This document shows positions 50,315 to 58,422 of a stretch of DNA of 64,000 nt, piece by piece. The notes under the pieces are model-generated. The model was not told the origin of the DNA. It saw nothing but the letters and a program-made list of their open reading frames with translations, and searched no databases. A program made the position numbers and the translations under genes. The stretch comes from Bacillota bacterium. GTDB taxonomy: Bacteria > Bacillota > Clostridia > Christensenellales > SZUA-584. Each line of letters starts with the position of its first letter. Position 1 is the stretch's first letter. The DNA lies in contig JAEWTW010000046.1 of the NCBI GenBank assembly GCA_023397655.1, forward strand, positions 1-64,000, written 5' to 3'.

Positions 50315-53300
50315 TCAGCCGTTCGGCCACAGCTCTTTAACCTCAGCATCGGACAGATTGAAGAGACCTTTTAATTCCTTAATGATGTGCGAACGACGGT
50401 TTTTAAGTGAGTTTCTCAGGGACTCCACATTGTTCTCCCAACTGCCCACGGAAGACGGCGTACCCCACTTGCTGATGTGGCGCGGCATCTCGCCCTCCAC
50501 GGATGCTGCCATCTCGTCCAGCACCTCCAGCAGATGCTCAGTGGAGAGCGTGCTGTTCATCAGCTCCGCATACCGCTTAATGAATTTGTCGCGCCATCCG
50601 TCGTTACAGTACAGCGCATAGAACAGACCCATGTCGATATACGATGTCACGTTGCCCAGATCGTCGGTGTTGGTGACGCCGCCAGGCCGGAAGAATGCCC
50701 AGGCATCATGGGTGGAAGTCTGCAGCGCAAGGTCGAGGTCGTAGAACATCGGACGCCAGGTGAGGCTGTTGTCCGTGGTATGCGTATACTTCTGGTTGTA
50801 GTAGTCGGTGTTGCCGATGAACGTCTGCATGATCAAATAGTCCGTGAAGTAATCCACATCGATCTTTGACATGTATTCGTCCCAGCTGCTGTCGCTGTTC
50901 TTGCTCTTACTCGCGATGGAAAACAGCTGATTGATCTGTCTGCTGTCGCCCTTGTACGCATACTTGGTGGAACGCAGGAACTCCACATCGTCCTGATTGA
51001 TACCGAACTTGGCGTTGAGATAGTCCTCGTTCTGGTTCTCCTTGAACTCGTATAGCCCCCAATACTTGCCGTTGATGTACACCACTGCGAATTTTGAGCG
51101 CATATTGAGTATATTCATCCCGTTGGTGATGGTATGGAAATACGCGTCCCGCAGGCAGGTATCCGTGTGATCCTGCCCCATGTTGCGCAGCGACAGCGAC
51201 TTGAAGGTATTGATATCGTAGTCCTCAAAAAACGGATAGGTGACGGAAGACAGTCCGTATCCGCCGCGCAGATACAGGTTGATCGACTTCTGCCTGAATG
51301 TGCGCGTACCCGCCCCCGCGATGCGGAAACCTGCGGGGAAGCGTACACCCAGCGAGCCGTCCGGCTCGTAGTACTCGACGTATCCGACGCGTTCCCGGTC
51401 ATCGGAACGCGTCTTACTGCCGCTGACCCATGCGAAATCGCTCTCCTTGATCGAGAGACATACCACCGGCAGAGAATGCTTCTCCTTTACGAACAGATAG
51501 GTCGCCACGGCCTCTTCGCTGTTCAGCCTGCCGGATGCAACGGTGACAGCCCGAACCGTCTGAGACGATGATATATTTATGGGGCCGCTGTACACCGCAG
51601 ACTCCGCCGTCGGCGTGGAGCCGTCCAGCGTATAATGAATCTGCGCGTCCGGTGTTGTCGTTCTCATCTCAAGCAATACCGGCGATGTCTGATAACCGCC
51701 GCTCACAGAAAAAAAAGGAACGGCACAATAACCGCTCACCGTGTCGCTGCCGTTGGCCGCTCCTGGCGTCGGCTTGGTGAATACGCCCATCGTACGCACC
51801 GCCGCGTCCCCCACGACGCCCCTTGAGAGACCGGGGCGCAGCACGCCCGTGTTGATCTGATCCAGCACCACACCGGCGGGGCTGGTGAGATACAGCATCT
51901 CTCCGGAGCTGCGGATTCCCAGCTCACCGTCATTTGCATCGCTTTTGATCACGGTATAGCCGCCGGACTTCACGGATTTGGAACCGATGGGCCATTTCAT
52001 CAGGTCTTTGCGCGAGTCGGACAGAAAGTAGCCAGCAAGATCCAGGTCGCTGTCTCCGTTGTTGAAAAGCTCCACCCAGTCCAGCCCCTGGCTCTTGGCT
52101 GTACTCACTGAAGCCACTTCATTGATCATCAGCCCCGTTGAAGATGCACCCGAAGCCGCTGCCAGCTCGGCAAAGCCGTGTGCGTCGTTGGGCATCTGCG
52201 GTGTGGGCTGCGGGAAGTAGAGCCATGTCCCGTCGCCGGAAAGCCCGTACGATACATTTTTCGCGCTATCCTGTGGAACATCCGCCGCTTCATACGTCCC
52301 CGTGCTCACCTGCGTCAAATACAGCTTGGACTCCCCTGCGCCCAGCTTAAAGCTGGTATGCAGTTCGCTTTCTCCCGCCCGGTCTTTGCCTGAAAGGAAC
52401 ACCAGCGCATATCCGCCCGCCTCCAGTTCACGGCTGGGCAGGCGCCATTTAAGCAGCCGGTTGGCGTTGTCAGACAGCGCGTAGTCCCCCAGGTCAACGG
52501 CGCTGTCCGTTGTGTTATATAGCTCAACCCACGCCGAACGCTCTCCGTCCTCATCTATGGCGGAGAAGGTGTTGTTCAGCAGCAGTTCGTTGATCCGTAT
52601 TTTTCCGAGTGTCTCTGTGAAACCTGCGTTATCAAGGCCCTCGCCGTTCCCCGCGCCCGGTGTCGGCTGTGTGAAATACACCGTATCGTCCTTGCCCGGT
52701 CCCGCGGAAATACCCGGCAGAATGTCTGCGTCCCAGGTCAGCATGTCCACAATAGTGCCCATGCTGTTCGCCACTGCCAGAGTGGTCTCACCCGCGCTGA
52801 TATTGAAGGGAAGCCCCTCCGTGCCGGACTGTCCGGTCAGCCGGAGCACTGTGTATTCACCCGGCTGCAGCACGATGTCTGGCATGCGCGCCTTAGTCAG
52901 GTTGGAAATGTTCTCAGTAATGTACAGGCTGGACAGCTCGATCGGCTCAGCGCCGTCGTTGTACAGCTCTACCCACCCGAACGGGTCATTTTCAGCTATG
53001 CTTTCAGGCAGCACCTCGGTAATTTTCAGCGCCACAGTATCGCTGTTCTGCAGTTCCTCCAGCGATACAAACGAGCGGGCGTCGTTGGCCTTGCCGGGTG
53101 TGGGTATAAAATACTTGTACACGCCGTCCGCGGCATCCAGACCCCATGCCAGGTCCGTTTCCAGCTCGGGCACGCTCAGCGTCTGAATCACGCCCTGCGG
53201 CGATGAAAGCCCTAAGGTACTGCCGCTTTTTGACAGCTTGAAGCCGGTGCACACCACTTCGGCCTCCACGCCCTCCGGCTGTGCGCAGCAGTAAACAAGC

Positions 53301-53596
53301 AGGTATTCGCCCGCCTTAATCTCTTTGTCCGGGAAGACAAACCGATTACTCGCGTCCTCAGATATCGAGTAGTCCAGCAGATTGATGTCGCTGCCGGAAT
53401 TGTTGTACAGCTCGATCCAGTCCGGCTGCCCGTAGATGGGATCCACCAGTGAATTGGAGTTGGAGCTCACCACCTCAGAGATGATCAGTCCGGCGGACGG
53501 CTCCGCGGAGGCCTCCACGCTGCAGCCCGCCATTGAGGCCGCCATCATAACTGAAACGCTGATCAGCATGATTTTATTGATTAACCGTTTTCTCAT
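50315..53596 (-). CDS. Large surface lipoprotein: repeated lamin-tail domains, chitobiase-C-like domain and CotH kinase domain
   Basis: 1093 residues from ATG 53596. Signal peptide ending MAGC (lipobox-like, Cys25), so probably membrane-anchored outside. Residues about 35-600 contain repeated lamin-tail (LTD) units, each with a DWIELYNNSG / WVELYNT / WVELFNNGDSDLDLAGYFLSD-type motif; four to five copies are visible. A chitobiase C-terminal-like beta domain (DAQIHYTLDGSTPT) follows near 640-690, then a CotH kinase-like domain from about 700 to 1050 with GLYEFKENQNEDYL and MFYDLDLALQTS. CotH proteins are atypical protein kinases; here it would act outside the cell, perhaps on surface proteins or spore coat-like structures. 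Confidence 0.9.
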   Translation of the reverse strand: MRKRLINKIMLISVSVMMAASMAGCSVEASAEPSAGLIISEVVSSNSNSLVDPIYGQPDWIELYNNSGSDINLLDYSISEDASNRFVFPDKEIKAGEYLLVYCCAQPEGVEAEVVCTGFKLSKSGSTLGLSSPQGVIQTLSVPELETDLAWGLDAADGVYKYFIPTPGKANDARSFVSLEELQNSDTVALKITEVLPESIAENDPFGWVELYNDGAEPIELSSLYITENISNLTKARMPDIVLQPGEYTVLRLTGQSGTEGLPFNISAGETTLAVANSMGTIVDMLTWDADILPGISAGPGKDDTVYFTQPTPGAGNGEGLDNAGFTETLGKIRINELLLNNTFSAIDEDGERSAWVELYNTTDSAVDLGDYALSDNANRLLKWRLPSRELEAGGYALVFLSGKDRAGESELHTSFKLGAGESKLYLTQVSTGTYEAADVPQDSAKNVSYGLSGDGTWLYFPQPTPQMPNDAHGFAELAAASGASSTGLMINEVASVSTAKSQGLDWVELFNNGDSDLDLAGYFLSDSRKDLMKWPIGSKSVKSGGYTVIKSDANDGELGIRSSGEMLYLTSPAGVVLDQINTGVLRPGLSRGVVGDAAVRTMGVFTKPTPGAANGSDTVSGYCAVPFFSVSGGYQTSPVLLEMRTTTPDAQIHYTLDGSTPTAESAVYSGPINISSSQTVRAVTVASGRLNSEEAVATYLFVKEKHSLPVVCLSIKESDFAWVSGSKTRSDDRERVGYVEYYEPDGSLGVRFPAGFRIAGAGTRTFRQKSINLYLRGGYGLSSVTYPFFEDYDINTFKSLSLRNMGQDHTDTCLRDAYFHTITNGMNILNMRSKFAVVYINGKYWGLYEFKENQNEDYLNAKFGINQDDVEFLRSTKYAYKGDSRQINQLFSIASKSKNSDSSWDEYMSKIDVDYFTDYLIMQTFIGNTDYYNQKYTHTTDNSLTWRPMFYDLDLALQTSTHDAWAFFRPGGVTNTDDLGNVTSYIDMGLFYALYCNDGWRDKFIKRYAELMNSTLSTEHLLEVLDEMAASVEGEMPRHISKWGTPSSVGSWENNVESLRNSLKNRRSHIIKELKGLFNLSDAEVKELWPNG

Positions 53597-53808
53597 ATCA
53601 TTCCCGCTTTTTGTTAATACGTCATAATCTCGCATCGCGTTGTCTATTATAGTCGCTTAACGATAATTTAACAATATTATATAAGCACATATTATGTAAA
53701 TTCATACAATTTTCAAAATTCCGTGAGCTTAAAAGGGCATAATACCGTGGAAAGTATCAGTAATTAACAGAATAACAAATCCATACATATGAATGCCTGA
53801 TCAAAGCA

Positions 53809-53844
53809 AAACGGCGGATGCTGCCTCGCATGCATCCGCCGTTT
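53809..53844 (-). terminator. Intrinsic terminator after the sortase gene
   Basis: Thirteen-base perfect stem AAACGGCGGATGC / GCATCCGCCGTTT with a 10-base loop, 36 bases past the sortase stop, followed on the - strand by TTTGCTTTGATC. Confidence 0.88.
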
Positions 53845-53879
53845 CTTTATCATTACGGAGTCTCCGAAAACCGATCCTT

Positions 53880-54578
53880 TCAGCCATCCGGCACACAGCG
53901 AACCAAAAGCCTTCTGTTGGCATGCTGCGTGCAGGTCAGCAGCGCAAGAGCGCTTTCTCCCTCATATACGTCCAGGGCTTCAATGTCATCCGGCTTTATC
54001 ACCGTCACTTCACTGACGCGGTACGAAAACTGTTTGCCCCAGACATCCATCAGCGTTATCGTATCGCCTTCTGCCAGTTCGTCCAGCCGACCAAAATGAG
54101 CGCCGCTGCGGTAATTGTGCCCGGTAATCACCAGATTGCCTGCACCGCCCGGCTCCGAAGGCCCCGTCAGCCGGCAAACGGATATCTCCAGCGCTGCGTC
54201 GCTGCATTCGGCCAATACCGGCAGTTCCAGTTCCAGCTTGGGTATCGTGAGCTTGGCCATCACCGCGTGTTCTTCGTCAATGTCCTGCAGCACACGCTTC
54301 GGGGATGGTTCGACTGCCGCGGCACCCTGCGGCGCGGCGGCAATCTCCTCCTGCTGCGGCTGCGCCGCAGCCTCCGCCCGCGCCAGCAGATCCTCCGCAC
54401 GCCGGGCAGCCATGACGCCCGCATTATCCAGCTGGATATATGTGATCACCGCGCCCACGGCCAGCAAAGCCGCTGCAATCAGCAGCACACGCACCATCAG
54501 CTTCTTGCGCCGGCTGCCATGCGCTTCGCCTGCGGCAACGCTTTTTTGGCGACTATTCGCGCGATTATTGCGTTGCAT
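53880..54578 (-). CDS. Sortase (class D-like) for the neighbouring VPVTG protein
   Basis: 232 residues. N-terminal basic region and one membrane helix (residues 29-48), Ala/Gln/Glu-rich stalk, then the sortase barrel: LTIPKLELELPVL, catalytic His154 (ITGHNYRSGAHFG), catalytic Cys216 (ALLTCTQHA) and Arg222/223. The TLxTC signature is changed to ALLTC. Sortases cut surface proteins at their sorting motif and attach them to the cell wall or to each other. The gene starts 14 bases inside the end of its presumed substrate gene, so the pair is made together. Confidence 0.92.
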   Translation of the reverse strand: MQRNNRANSRQKSVAAGEAHGSRRKKLMVRVLLIAAALLAVGAVITYIQLDNAGVMAARRAEDLLARAEAAAQPQQEEIAAAPQGAAAVEPSPKRVLQDIDEEHAVMAKLTIPKLELELPVLAECSDAALEISVCRLTGPSEPGGAGNLVITGHNYRSGAHFGRLDELAEGDTITLMDVWGKQFSYRVSEVTVIKPDDIEALDVYEGESALALLTCTQHANRRLLVRCVPDG

Positions 54579-56298
54579 GTCTGACCTTGAGCATCAGCAG
54601 CAGTCCGGCAGCCAGCGCTGCGCCGCACAGCCCGGCCAGCACATTGAACAGCGTGTCGTTCTGTCCTGTTACCGGCACCTCGGGCTTCAAAATCGTTACC
54701 TTGACGGTATGCGTTAACCCGTTGGCCTTGTACACCACATACGTCACGCCTTCCTTCAGCGCCTTGAACGTGGCCTTGCTGCTGGCTACAGCGTTCAGCG
54801 TCGCCGCACCGGAGTCAAACGAAGCCGACAGATAATCCTCGTCCCATGTCCACGTGCCGTTGGGCGGCTTCGGGCTCCATGTGACGCGCGCGCCGGTATA
54901 CATCGTATATTCGGAGGCCAGGTTGGTGATGGGGTCAGGTGTCCACGAGGCATACAGCGTCATGTCCGCGCTGCCCATTCTATCCGCCGCAAAGTCCCAC
55001 TTGTCCGTCAACTCCTCGTCCTGATACCAACCGTTGAAGGTATGATAATCCCACTCCGGATCATCCGGTTCGGGAACCAGTGCATCATACTCCACCACGG
55101 CATCCGGTACGAGGCTGCCGCCGTTGCTCTCAAAGGTGACTGTGTATTCACATATTTCATACTGCGCAATCACCGTCAGCGGCTCTGTGATGCTGGAGAA
55201 ATCCGCACTCCAGCCCGTATGCGCATATCCCTCATCGGGGATCACAGTGGGTGCCGTTGCTCCCGAGCCGTGCTCAACCTGCTGAGCTGCCGCTGCACCA
55301 GCGGGATCGAATGCGCCGTGATCGCCCGGCAGGAACGTGACCGCGTGCTTGACCAGCGCGTACTGGGCGGTGATTTCCAGATCGCCCGTCACATTATCGA
55401 ATGTGCCGCTCCAACCCGTAAACTCGTAATTGTCGTCCGCGTCCACCGTCGGCGCCGTGGCAGCGCTGCCATGCTCCACCAACTGCACCGCGTCTGCACC
55501 GGCAGGATCAAACGCGCCGTGATCACCCGGCAGGAACGTAACGGTATGCTTGACCAACGCATATTGCGCGGTGATCTCGAGGTTGCCGGTCACGTTATCG
55601 AACGCGCCGCTCCAGCCCGTATGCTCATAGTAGTCTTCCGGGTCTACCGTGGGTGCCGTGGCTGCACCGCCGTATTCCACCGTCTGCACGGCGGCTGCAC
55701 CGGCCGGGTCAAACTCGCCGTGGTCGCCCGGCAGGAATGTCACAGTATATTCCGTCGGGGTCAGCCAACACCGGAAGGCCAGATCCTTGGTGGTCTTATT
55801 GCACCAGCTCATGCCCTTTTCAATGAGACAGCCGCCCGAATACGTATCCGTGTCGGCGTACTTGATTTCCATCAACTCATTGTATGAATCATGAGCAACC
55901 ACAACCATCGCATACTTGGTTCCGGCCGTCACCGTATACGGTGAGGAAAAAGTAAACTTGATCCAGCTGTTGAGCGACTGGTCCCAAGACACTTCCCTTT
56001 GGCCTGATGTGGCCAGCTTTGTGCTGGGAAGACCATTTGAATCTGTCGACCACAGCTCAATCTTAACATCGAAGTCGCCGTAATACGCATACTGCCTTAA
56101 CTTAACATCGAACGCGTCAATCTTGCCGTTCTTTGTCGGCGTAAAGCTCTGCGCCACCTTTTCGTTCTGGCACATTGTTTTGCTGCCATCGTTGCTGATA
56201 TGCACCGAGCTGGAAGCGGCCAGCGCGGTGACGGGCAGCAGCGTTAACATCAGCACCAGACACAATAATATGACACCTGTCCTTCTGCCAATTCTCAT
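54565..56298 (-). CDS. Sortase-anchored surface protein with B-repeats (Listeria-Bacteroides repeat type)
   Basis: 577 residues. Signal peptide ending TALAA (about residue 28). Residues 30-180 look like a jelly-roll anchor/adhesion domain (DVKIELWSTDSNGLPS). Three nearly identical 67-residue B-repeats follow (184-250, 251-317, 318-384), each starting with TVTFLPGDHG and containing TGWSGxFDNVTG, then one diverged Listeria-Bacteroides repeat (385-453) and an Ig-like domain. The C-terminus has VPVTG at 541-545, a hydrophobic stretch and KVRH, a cell-wall sorting signal. It is likely an adhesin of the cell surface. Start has GGAGG about 10 bases upstream. Confidence 0.9.
   Translation of the reverse strand: MRIGRRTGVILLCLVLMLTLLPVTALAASSSVHISNDGSKTMCQNEKVAQSFTPTKNGKIDAFDVKLRQYAYYGDFDVKIELWSTDSNGLPSTKLATSGQREVSWDQSLNSWIKFTFSSPYTVTAGTKYAMVVVAHDSYNELMEIKYADTDTYSGGCLIEKGMSWCNKTTKDLAFRCWLTPTEYTVTFLPGDHGEFDPAGAAAVQTVEYGGAATAPTVDPEDYYEHTGWSGAFDNVTGNLEITAQYALVKHTVTFLPGDHGAFDPAGADAVQLVEHGSAATAPTVDADDNYEFTGWSGTFDNVTGDLEITAQYALVKHAVTFLPGDHGAFDPAGAAAAQQVEHGSGATAPTVIPDEGYAHTGWSADFSSITEPLTVIAQYEICEYTVTFESNGGSLVPDAVVEYDALVPEPDDPEWDYHTFNGWYQDEELTDKWDFAADRMGSADMTLYASWTPDPITNLASEYTMYTGARVTWSPKPPNGTWTWDEDYLSASFDSGAATLNAVASSKATFKALKEGVTYVVYKANGLTHTVKVTILKPEVPVTGQNDTLFNVLAGLCGAALAAGLLLMLKVRHATQ
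55147..55749 (-). repeat. Three tandem 201-bp coding repeats in the surface-protein gene
   Basis: Units 55749-55549, 55548-55348 and 55347-55147, each 67 codons without insertion or deletion. Units one and two are closest; the third diverges at its end. Such arrays change in copy number by recombination and alter adhesin length. Confidence 0.85.
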
Positions 56299-56558
56299 TA
56301 GATTATACCCTCCTGAAAGAAATTGCTCCCTTCAACGCTACCCCTATGCCCTACGAATATACTGCTTGTCCGATGCCGATTTCTGATTTGTTATAAAAAT
56401 ACAGTTTTTGCGTCAAAACTAGTTCGTTTTCGCAGCCTAGCCGCCATTTTTCGCACAGTTGAAACGGGAGGTTTGCAGTGCAGTTCAGGCGGAAGTATAA
56501 TCAGTGCAGAGGGCCATGCAAATATAAGAAGCCGGTTTACCGGTGTCGGAGGGGCAGT

Positions 56559-57830
56559 ATGAATTATCCGGACAACTGCATCATGACCTATTCGCGCGTG
56601 CTGATGGACCCGCTGAACGCGCGCCCCGAGCAGATACTGATTGAGGATGTCGCGCACTCGCTGTCGCAGATGACGCGCGCCAACGGTCATTTCAAGCAGT
56701 TCTATTCGGTGGCACAGCACTGTGTGAACTGTGCGCTCGAAGCGAAAAGCCGTGGGTTATCAGAACAGCTCCAGCTGGCCTGCCTGCTGCACGACGCGGC
56801 AGAGGCTTACATTGCGGACATACCGCGCCCTGTCAAACACCGCCTCAACGGTTTTGCGGAAATAGAAGACCATATGCTCAGCGTGATCATGCAAAGGTTC
56901 GGCCTCACCGGCCTGACGGAAGATGATTGGGAAGTAATAAAGAGCGTGGACGACGCGCTGCTGCACGCCGAATTTGAGGCGCTGATGGGTATACAGCTGT
57001 TCAAGACGGCCCCGTTTGTCTCCATGGCGCACGACTACAGCCAGAGAGACATGGAGGATGTTTACCGGGAATATATCCGTATATTCCGCGTGCTGTCGGA
57101 ACCCACAGCCGCCACGGAGCGCCGCAAGGTGGTGGGCGTGGATGGCTGTAAAGGGGGGTGGGCCGTCGCCGAGTTCACGGGTGGCCATCTGGTGCTCAGC
57201 GTATACAAGCACATCGCTGATGTTTTTGCAGCTCACGAGGACGCCGAACGCATCCTTGTTGACATGCCCATCGGTTTGCCGGAAAGCGCGGAAGACTTGC
57301 CTCCTGAGGCTCAGCTGCGCGCGCTGCTGCGCGGCAAAGCGTCCAGTGTGTTCAACCGCCCCTGCCGTCAGGCCGCCTATGCTGACGCGAAGGATGCCTC
57401 CGCCGTCAACAAGGCGGTGTTGGGTAAGGCGCTGTCCGCCCAGTCCATCGGCATCATCCCCAAGATACGCGAGCTGGATGAACATCTTTTGGCGTATCCT
57501 CGGCACCGCGCGCATGTCTACGAGAGCCATCCGGAGCTGGTATTTGCGAAGCTGTCCGGCGCGCCGGTCATGGAGAAGAAGCGCGAGTATACAGGTGCGC
57601 ACAAGCGTCTCTCCATACTGTCGCAATTTGTTCCCTCAGTCCGCGCCGCCGTTGAGCATTCGGGTATCAAAAAACAGCAGGCCGCGACGGACGACCTGAT
57701 TGACGCGGCTTGCCTCGCCGTCGCCGCACAGCTGTCTCTCACACAGCCTCTTCTGTCCGTCCCCGAGCGCCCACAGACGGACGCGCACGGTCTCATGATG
57801 CAGGTTGTTTACGTGGAAGCCCGGTCATAA
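56559..57830 (+). CDS. Fusion of an HD-domain phosphohydrolase and a DUF429 (RNase-H-like) domain
   Basis: 423 residues from ATG 56559 (GGAGGGG 5 bases upstream), first of two + strand genes. Residues 1-185 are an HD hydrolase resembling YfbR-type nucleotidases: NYPDNCIMTYSRVLMDPLNAR, His54 (YSVAQHCVNCAL), His78-Asp79 (ACLLHDAAEAYIADIPRPVK) and Asp131. From about residue 190 a complete DUF429 domain follows: VVGVDGCKGGWAVAEF, LVDMPIGLP, VFNRPCRQAAYADA and VYESHPELVFAKLSG. The HD part probably cleaves nucleotides; DUF429 has no settled function. Joining both in one protein suggests nucleotide or nucleic-acid housekeeping. Confidence 0.9.
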   Translation: MNYPDNCIMTYSRVLMDPLNARPEQILIEDVAHSLSQMTRANGHFKQFYSVAQHCVNCALEAKSRGLSEQLQLACLLHDAAEAYIADIPRPVKHRLNGFAEIEDHMLSVIMQRFGLTGLTEDDWEVIKSVDDALLHAEFEALMGIQLFKTAPFVSMAHDYSQRDMEDVYREYIRIFRVLSEPTAATERRKVVGVDGCKGGWAVAEFTGGHLVLSVYKHIADVFAAHEDAERILVDMPIGLPESAEDLPPEAQLRALLRGKASSVFNRPCRQAAYADAKDASAVNKAVLGKALSAQSIGIIPKIRELDEHLLAYPRHRAHVYESHPELVFAKLSGAPVMEKKREYTGAHKRLSILSQFVPSVRAAVEHSGIKKQQAATDDLIDAACLAVAAQLSLTQPLLSVPERPQTDAHGLMMQVVYVEARS

Positions 57831-57870
57831 GTAAATGCGTCCGTATCCATTCAAACAGGAGCGAATTAAA

Positions 57871-57907
57871 AAACCGGCCATAGGTACAAAATCCCCGTGG
57901 CCGGTTT
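57871..57907. terminator. Bidirectional terminator between the HD-DUF429 and nrdG genes
   Basis: Perfect 10-base stem AAACCGGCCA / TGGCCGGTTT with a 17-base loop, T-rich on both outer sides (TTCTTA on +, TTAATTCGC after the A-run on -). It can end both convergent transcripts. Confidence 0.85.
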
Positions 57908-57945
57908 CTTATTAGTATAAACATATCTGTAGAATGTCGTATCGG

Positions 57946-58422
57946 CTATATAGCCCCGTCCTTCAAATGGATGATGCGCTGATTCCGGCTGCCCCTGAAG
58001 GGCAGCGTCAAATCCTTCTCTGCCATCACGAACGGCCCGTCGATCAGCACATCCGTCTGTGCCAGCAGCGCAGCCACTCCCGCGTCCGGCATGGCCAGCA
58101 GCTCTTCGTACCGGTAGCCGGTATACGTCGTGACGTCCAGCCCTCTGCCGTGCACCCGCTGCGCCAGCTCAGCCAGCGGCTCCGGCTGGCAGAAAGGCTC
58201 CCCGCCGCTGAAGGTCACTCCCTTCAGCAACGGATTCTCACAGATTTGCCGAAACAACTCATCAATGTCCCTGGCGCTTCCTCCGTCGAACGGATGAGAT
58301 TCGGGGTTGTGGCAGCCGGGGCAGTGATGGGGACAGCCCTGAACAAATATGACGTACCGAATCCCCTCGCCGTCCACAATCGATTCCGGCTCAATGCCGC
58401 AAACCTTGAGCTCAGAGGCCAT
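57946..58422 (-). CDS. nrdG: Anaerobic ribonucleotide reductase activating protein
   Basis: 158 residues. Radical SAM cluster CPHHCPGC (CxxxCxxC) near residue 30, GVTFSGGEPFCQPEPL and a short C-terminus (IIHLKDGAI) fit NrdG. It lies directly behind nrdD and overlaps it by 11 bases, the standard arrangement. It generates the glycyl radical of NrdD with SAM and an iron-sulphur cluster in the cytoplasm under anaerobic conditions. Confidence 0.96.
   Translation of the reverse strand: MASELKVCGIEPESIVDGEGIRYVIFVQGCPHHCPGCHNPESHPFDGGSARDIDELFRQICENPLLKGVTFSGGEPFCQPEPLAELAQRVHGRGLDVTTYTGYRYEELLAMPDAGVAALLAQTDVLIDGPFVMAEKDLTLPFRGSRNQRIIHLKDGAI

Noticed and set aside
55147..55749. Regular repeats as CRISPR or satellite DNA
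   Set aside because: Units are 201 bp, in frame and encode B-repeat domains; there are no short repeats with unique spacers anywhere in the window.
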